Of a stretch of DNA of 6,749 bases, positions 5,264 to 6,749 are shown piece after piece; positions within the stretch are counted from its first letter, which is position 1; every line of letters begins with the position of its first letter. The notes under the pieces were generated by a model that worked only from the letters and a program-made list of their open reading frames with translations, did no database searches and had not been told where the DNA came from. Source of the DNA: an uncultured Eubacteriales bacterium (GTDB lineage: Bacteria > Bacillota_A > Clostridia > Oscillospirales > Oscillospiraceae); NCBI GenBank assembly GCA_949739085.1, contig CATIYU010000043.1:1-6749 (forward strand), given 5' to 3'. A program made the position numbers and the translations under genes.

Positions 5264-6133
5264 TCACACAAAACTTTCTCCACCCTCGTAATCCGAGGGC
5301 GTCTTGACGTCCTGTTTGCCCCCAGGCTTTTGCCACCGCTCCCAGGGTTCCGACGCTCTGACCGCCGCCCTCCAGTCCTTCATGACGGCCTTTCCCGTCA
5401 TCCAGCCCCTGGCGGCGTAGTAGTCCATCCAGCCCTGGGGGTCCACGCGGCTGCCGCGCTCCCGGACGTAGGCCGTCACTTCCTCCAGGGTTGGCGGCGT
5501 AAAACCAGCGCCCAAATTCTCCCCTTCGGACGGCGCGTGGGCGTGGGCGGACGCCGTAGGCGGACCGCCTAACGCTTCTTTTCTGTTCTGTTCTTTTCTA
5601 TTCTTTTCTTTGTCAAAAACCTTAAGATCTTCCGGCAAAGCCTTAAGGTTTTCCGGCGCGTCCTTACTCTCAACGGAAAAAAAGGCAAGCTTCGCCAGAG
5701 TAGCCCTTGTTACGTCCTTGCGGTTGGACGGGTCTAACAAGAAATACTCCCGAACCATGGGGATGCTGTCCCGGCTGTTTCCCACCATGCGCAGAAAACG
5801 CCGCTGTATCTCCGCCGACGTCAGCACGCCGAACCTGTCCAGAACCCCTTTATCAAAAAAGGAGCGCCGGACCAACCCCCGCACGACCTCAGCTATGAGT
5901 TGGGGACTGCAATCACCGGCCACACCGGACGAATCCGACAGGAGCAGGCAGTCGTCGCGGTCCCACTTTTTGTAGTATCCGCCGGTCCGGTAAATTTCGT
6001 TGAGGAGGAGGATGCAGAGGTAAACGCCCTTAATCCCGAATTCTCCCCGAATCAGCCGGACCTTTTTGTTCTCGAAGAAGCTTACGTCAATGTTCCAGTA
6101 GTCAACGCCGTCTTTATACCAGCGTTCCGGCAA
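5264..6133 (-). CDS. Phage-type replisome organizer, Lin1244/Lin1753-like (DUF4373) N-terminal domain
   Basis: The 289-residue protein begins with a winged-helix-type domain (about 8-125), recognisable by GVDYWNIDVSFF at 9-20, KKVRLIRGEFGIKG at 23-36 and LLNEIY at 43-48. This is typical of DUF4373 proteins, which belong to phage and mobile-element replication initiators related in role to DnaD. A polar low-complexity linker follows (about 155-210), containing the heptad pair PENLKAL/PEDLKVF and EKNRKEQNRKE. The C-terminal block (212-265, PPTLEEV ... GWMDYYAARGW ... KDWRAAVR) is a conserved tail of such organizers. It would bind the origin and recruit the DnaC-like loader encoded directly downstream. 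No ATG is available near the N-terminus: the start is TTG at 6133, chosen because it is the only usable start between the in-frame upstream stop and the conserved domain. The ribosome binding site is weak (GGTG). The linker DNA has lower GC than the rest of the window. Confidence 0.8.
   Translation of the reverse strand: MPERWYKDGVDYWNIDVSFFENKKVRLIRGEFGIKGVYLCILLLNEIYRTGGYYKKWDRDDCLLLSDSSGVAGDCSPQLIAEVVRGLVRRSFFDKGVLDRFGVLTSAEIQRRFLRMVGNSRDSIPMVREYFLLDPSNRKDVTRATLAKLAFFSVESKDAPENLKALPEDLKVFDKEKNRKEQNRKEALGGPPTASAHAHAPSEGENLGAGFTPPTLEEVTAYVRERGSRVDPQGWMDYYAARGWMTGKAVMKDWRAAVRASEPWERWQKPGGKQDVKTPSDYEGGESFV
5577..5657. repeat. Clustered short direct repeats inside the organizer gene (candidate origin)
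   Basis: On the plus strand there are three exact copies of TCTTTTCT (5577-5584, 5592-5599, 5602-5609) within a pyrimidine-rich tract. Next to it are two 17-base direct repeats, CCTTAAGATCTTCCGGC (5620-5636) and CCTTAAGGTTTTCCGGC (5641-5657). The pair are 15/17 identical and spaced exactly 21 bases start to start. The array lies in the coding linker between the DNA-binding and C-terminal parts of the replisome organizer. In several phages the initiator gene carries its own origin, with iterons and an AT-rich unwinding tract, and this cluster has that shape. The origin role is inferred. Confidence 0.45.
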
Positions 6134-6161
6134 GGTTTCACCACGCTTTCCCTGTAAAATT

Positions 6162-6175
6162 CCCTACATATAGGG
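6162..6175. repeat. Small inverted repeat upstream of the organizer gene
   Basis: CCCTA (6162-6166) and TAGGG (6171-6175) are exact reverse complements around a 4-base centre. The element lies 28 bases upstream of the organizer TTG start, where it could be an operator for the minus-strand replication genes. No convincing sigma-A promoter was found here on the minus strand, so the role is open. Confidence 0.3.
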
Positions 6176-6232
6176 TGGGAAATGGGGGTGTGGGAAAACG
6201 CTTTCGTACAACCTCCCTCCCATTTTCCGCCC
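6173..6232 (+). other. Long imperfect hairpin in the non-coding region
   Basis: Bases 6173-6188 pair with 6217-6232 over 16 consecutive positions if three G-U pairs are allowed (6176-6229, 6179-6226, 6187-6218). After a mismatch the pairing resumes briefly inward. All three non-Watson-Crick pairs are G-U in plus-strand RNA but A-C in minus-strand RNA, which points to plus-strand transcription. No T-run follows, so it is not a normal terminator. It may be part of an unknown RNA or of a small repeat element. Confidence 0.4.
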
Positions 6233-6262
6233 AGCGGGAAGGGGCCCGCCGGATGAGTTCTC

Positions 6263-6281
6263 TGTTTCACTTGTGTTTCAC
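6263..6281 (+). promoter_or_regulatory. Direct repeat TGTTTCAC x2, candidate regulator site
   Basis: TGTTTCAC occurs at 6263-6270 and 6274-6281, 11 bases apart start to start, close to one DNA helical turn. The second copy overlaps the -35 region of the promoter called at 6271-6299, a position typical for a regulator binding in tandem on one face of the DNA. A shorter GTTTCAC also occurs at 6135-6141 next to the organizer start. Confidence 0.35.
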
Positions 6282-6299
6282 GGCGGCGCGTGCTATCAT
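6271..6299 (+). promoter_or_regulatory. Candidate promoter of the heptad-repeat protein gene
   Basis: TTGTGT (6271-6276) and TATCAT (6294-6299) are separated by 17 bases. The -10 matches the consensus at five of six positions but the -35 only at three, as would suit a regulated promoter. Transcription would start near 6306 and give a leader of about 100 bases containing two hairpins. Confidence 0.45.
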
Positions 6300-6316
6300 A
6301 AAAGGCACGGACCCCG

Positions 6317-6355
6317 AACAGCGCTTTGACGGCGCGGAGGCCCCGGCGCTGTTTT
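6317..6355 (+). terminator. Leader hairpin with short T-run, possible attenuator
   Basis: AACAGCGC (6317-6324) pairs perfectly with GCGCTGTT (6346-6353) around a 21-base GC-rich loop, and the right arm runs into TTTT (6352-6355). It lies between the promoter and the start codon of the downstream gene. It could end a short leader RNA or attenuate the gene. The T-run is short and the loop long, so termination efficiency is doubtful. Confidence 0.4.
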
Positions 6356-6371
6356 CATACCTAAAACAATC

Positions 6372-6389
6372 CCCGCCCCTGGGGGCGGG
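6372..6389 (+). other. GC-rich leader hairpin before the ribosome binding site
   Basis: CCCGCCC (6372-6378) and GGGCGGG (6383-6389) form a 7-bp stem with the loop CTGG. It ends 7 bases before the ribosome binding site AAGGAG (6397-6402). No T-run follows. It could stabilise the mRNA 5' end or affect ribosome access. Confidence 0.4.
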
Positions 6390-6408
6390 CAATAGAAAGG
6401 AGCTTATC

Positions 6409-6749
6409 ATGCACAACGAAGAGAAGATTTTGGAGATGCTTGGACAGGTCATTGGACGGCTGGACAAACTTGAGACCACCCAAGCGGAGATGCGGGCCAC
6501 CTTGACGCGCGTTGCCGCCACCCAGTCGGAGACGCAGGCGGCCCAGTCGGAGATGCGGGCCACCTTGACGCGCGTTGTCGCCACTCAGTCGGAGATGCAG
6601 GCGGCCCAGTCGGAGATGCAGGCGGCCCAAGCGGAGACGCGGGCCACCCAGTCGGAGATGCAGACCACCTTGACGCGCGTTGTCGCCACCCAGTCGGAGA
6701 TGCAGGCGGCCCAGTCGGAGATGCAGGCGGCCCAGTCGGAGATGCAGGC
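6409..6749 (+). CDS. Heptad-repeat coiled-coil protein, 3' end outside the window
   Basis: The ATG at 6409 follows AAGGAG (6397-6402) by 6 bases and opens a frame with no stop up to the window end (113 codons visible). Residues 1-23 (MHNEEKILEMLGQVIGRLDK and following) are unique and amphipathic. From Thr24 onward the protein is entirely 7-residue units of two kinds: T/A-Q-S-E-M-Q-A and T-L-T-R-V-V-A, the latter at units 2, 5 and 10 of 13. Hydrophobic residues at regular heptad positions predict a long coiled coil, rich in Q, E and A. No signal peptide or membrane segment is visible. The family is not recognised; short Clostridia proteins with a similar opening followed by low-complexity repeats are common and uncharacterised. 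A structural or multimerising role can be guessed but not shown. Overlapping minus-strand frames are artefacts of the repeats. Confidence 0.75.
   Translation, partial: MHNEEKILEMLGQVIGRLDKLETTQAEMRATLTRVAATQSETQAAQSEMRATLTRVVATQSEMQAAQSEMQAAQAETRATQSEMQTTLTRVVATQSEMQAAQSEMQAAQSEMQ
6478..6749 (+). repeat. 21-bp tandem repeats within the coiled-coil gene
   Basis: Thirteen consecutive 21-bp units start at 6478 and continue past the window end. Many are nearly identical at the DNA level, for example CAGTCGGAGATGCAGGCGGC, not only in protein. A variant block beginning with ACCTTGACGCGCGTTG recurs inside the array with spacings of 63 and then 105 bases, always a multiple of 21. Such identity suggests recent expansion by slippage or unequal recombination and probable copy-number variation among strains. 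Confidence 0.9.

Noticed and set aside
4410..5291. 293-codon plus-strand frame
   Set aside because: It is antisense to the DnaC-like gene, where Walker A and B motifs prove the minus strand.
6082..6270. 62-codon minus-strand frame overlapping the organizer start
   Set aside because: Its composition is not protein-like, it spans the hairpin region, and it conflicts with the well-supported organizer N-terminus.
6361..6630. Repetitive minus-strand frames (89 and 105 codons)
   Set aside because: They are produced by the 21-bp repeats being open in several frames. Only the plus-strand frame has a good ribosome binding site, a unique N-terminus and heptad character.
6478..6749. CRISPR array
   Set aside because: The units are contiguous, in frame and have no unique spacers; they encode a coiled coil.

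Overview
The window looks like a piece of chromosome from a high-GC, gut-type Clostridia member (Oscillospiraceae, in the range of Flavonifractor, Lawsonibacter or Oscillibacter). The evidence is the GC-rich coding sequence, strong AGGAGG-type ribosome binding sites, sigma-A style promoters and protein families typical of that group. This assignment is inference; no 16S or other marker gene is present.

Left part (1-3565). The window opens inside the 3' end of an Orn/Lys/Arg decarboxylase-family gene (+). It converges, across a shared hairpin, on a minus-strand gene for a CmpB-type membrane protein (PF06541 family) with a long cytosolic N-terminal extension. From a 246-bp divergent promoter region, a tight three-gene operon runs on the plus strand: yedF (TusA-like plus DsrE-like selenium-metabolism protein), a 78-residue DUF3343 putative Se/S carrier, and a class V aminotransferase-fold cysteine desulfurase. 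Together they make a plausible sulfur/selenium transfer route: the desulfurase releases S or Se, and the two small cysteine proteins carry it. Similar sets are known near selenium-dependent molybdenum hydroxylase genes. The yedF promoter (TTTACA-N17-TATACT) carries a perfect inverted repeat over its -35 box.

Middle part (3562-6133, minus strand). A phage or mobile-element replication module is read right to left: a Lin1244/Lin1753-type (DUF4373) replisome organizer starting with TTG, a DnaC-like helicase loader with a zinc-binding N-terminus, and a BRO-N/KilAC phage antirepressor. The organizer gene carries clustered short DNA repeats in its linker region that could be an internal replication origin. 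The antirepressor and the cysteine desulfurase converge and share the four bases CTAG as overlapping stop codons. The next plus-strand terminator lies about 850 bases further on, so the two transcripts should overlap.

Right part (6134-6749). A 275-base non-coding region holds a long imperfect hairpin, paired TGTTTCAC direct repeats over a candidate promoter, and two leader hairpins. It precedes a gene on the plus strand that encodes a low-complexity coiled-coil protein built from near-perfect 21-bp (7-residue) repeats and runs off the window.

No tRNA, rRNA, CRISPR array, integrase or insertion sequence was recognised.
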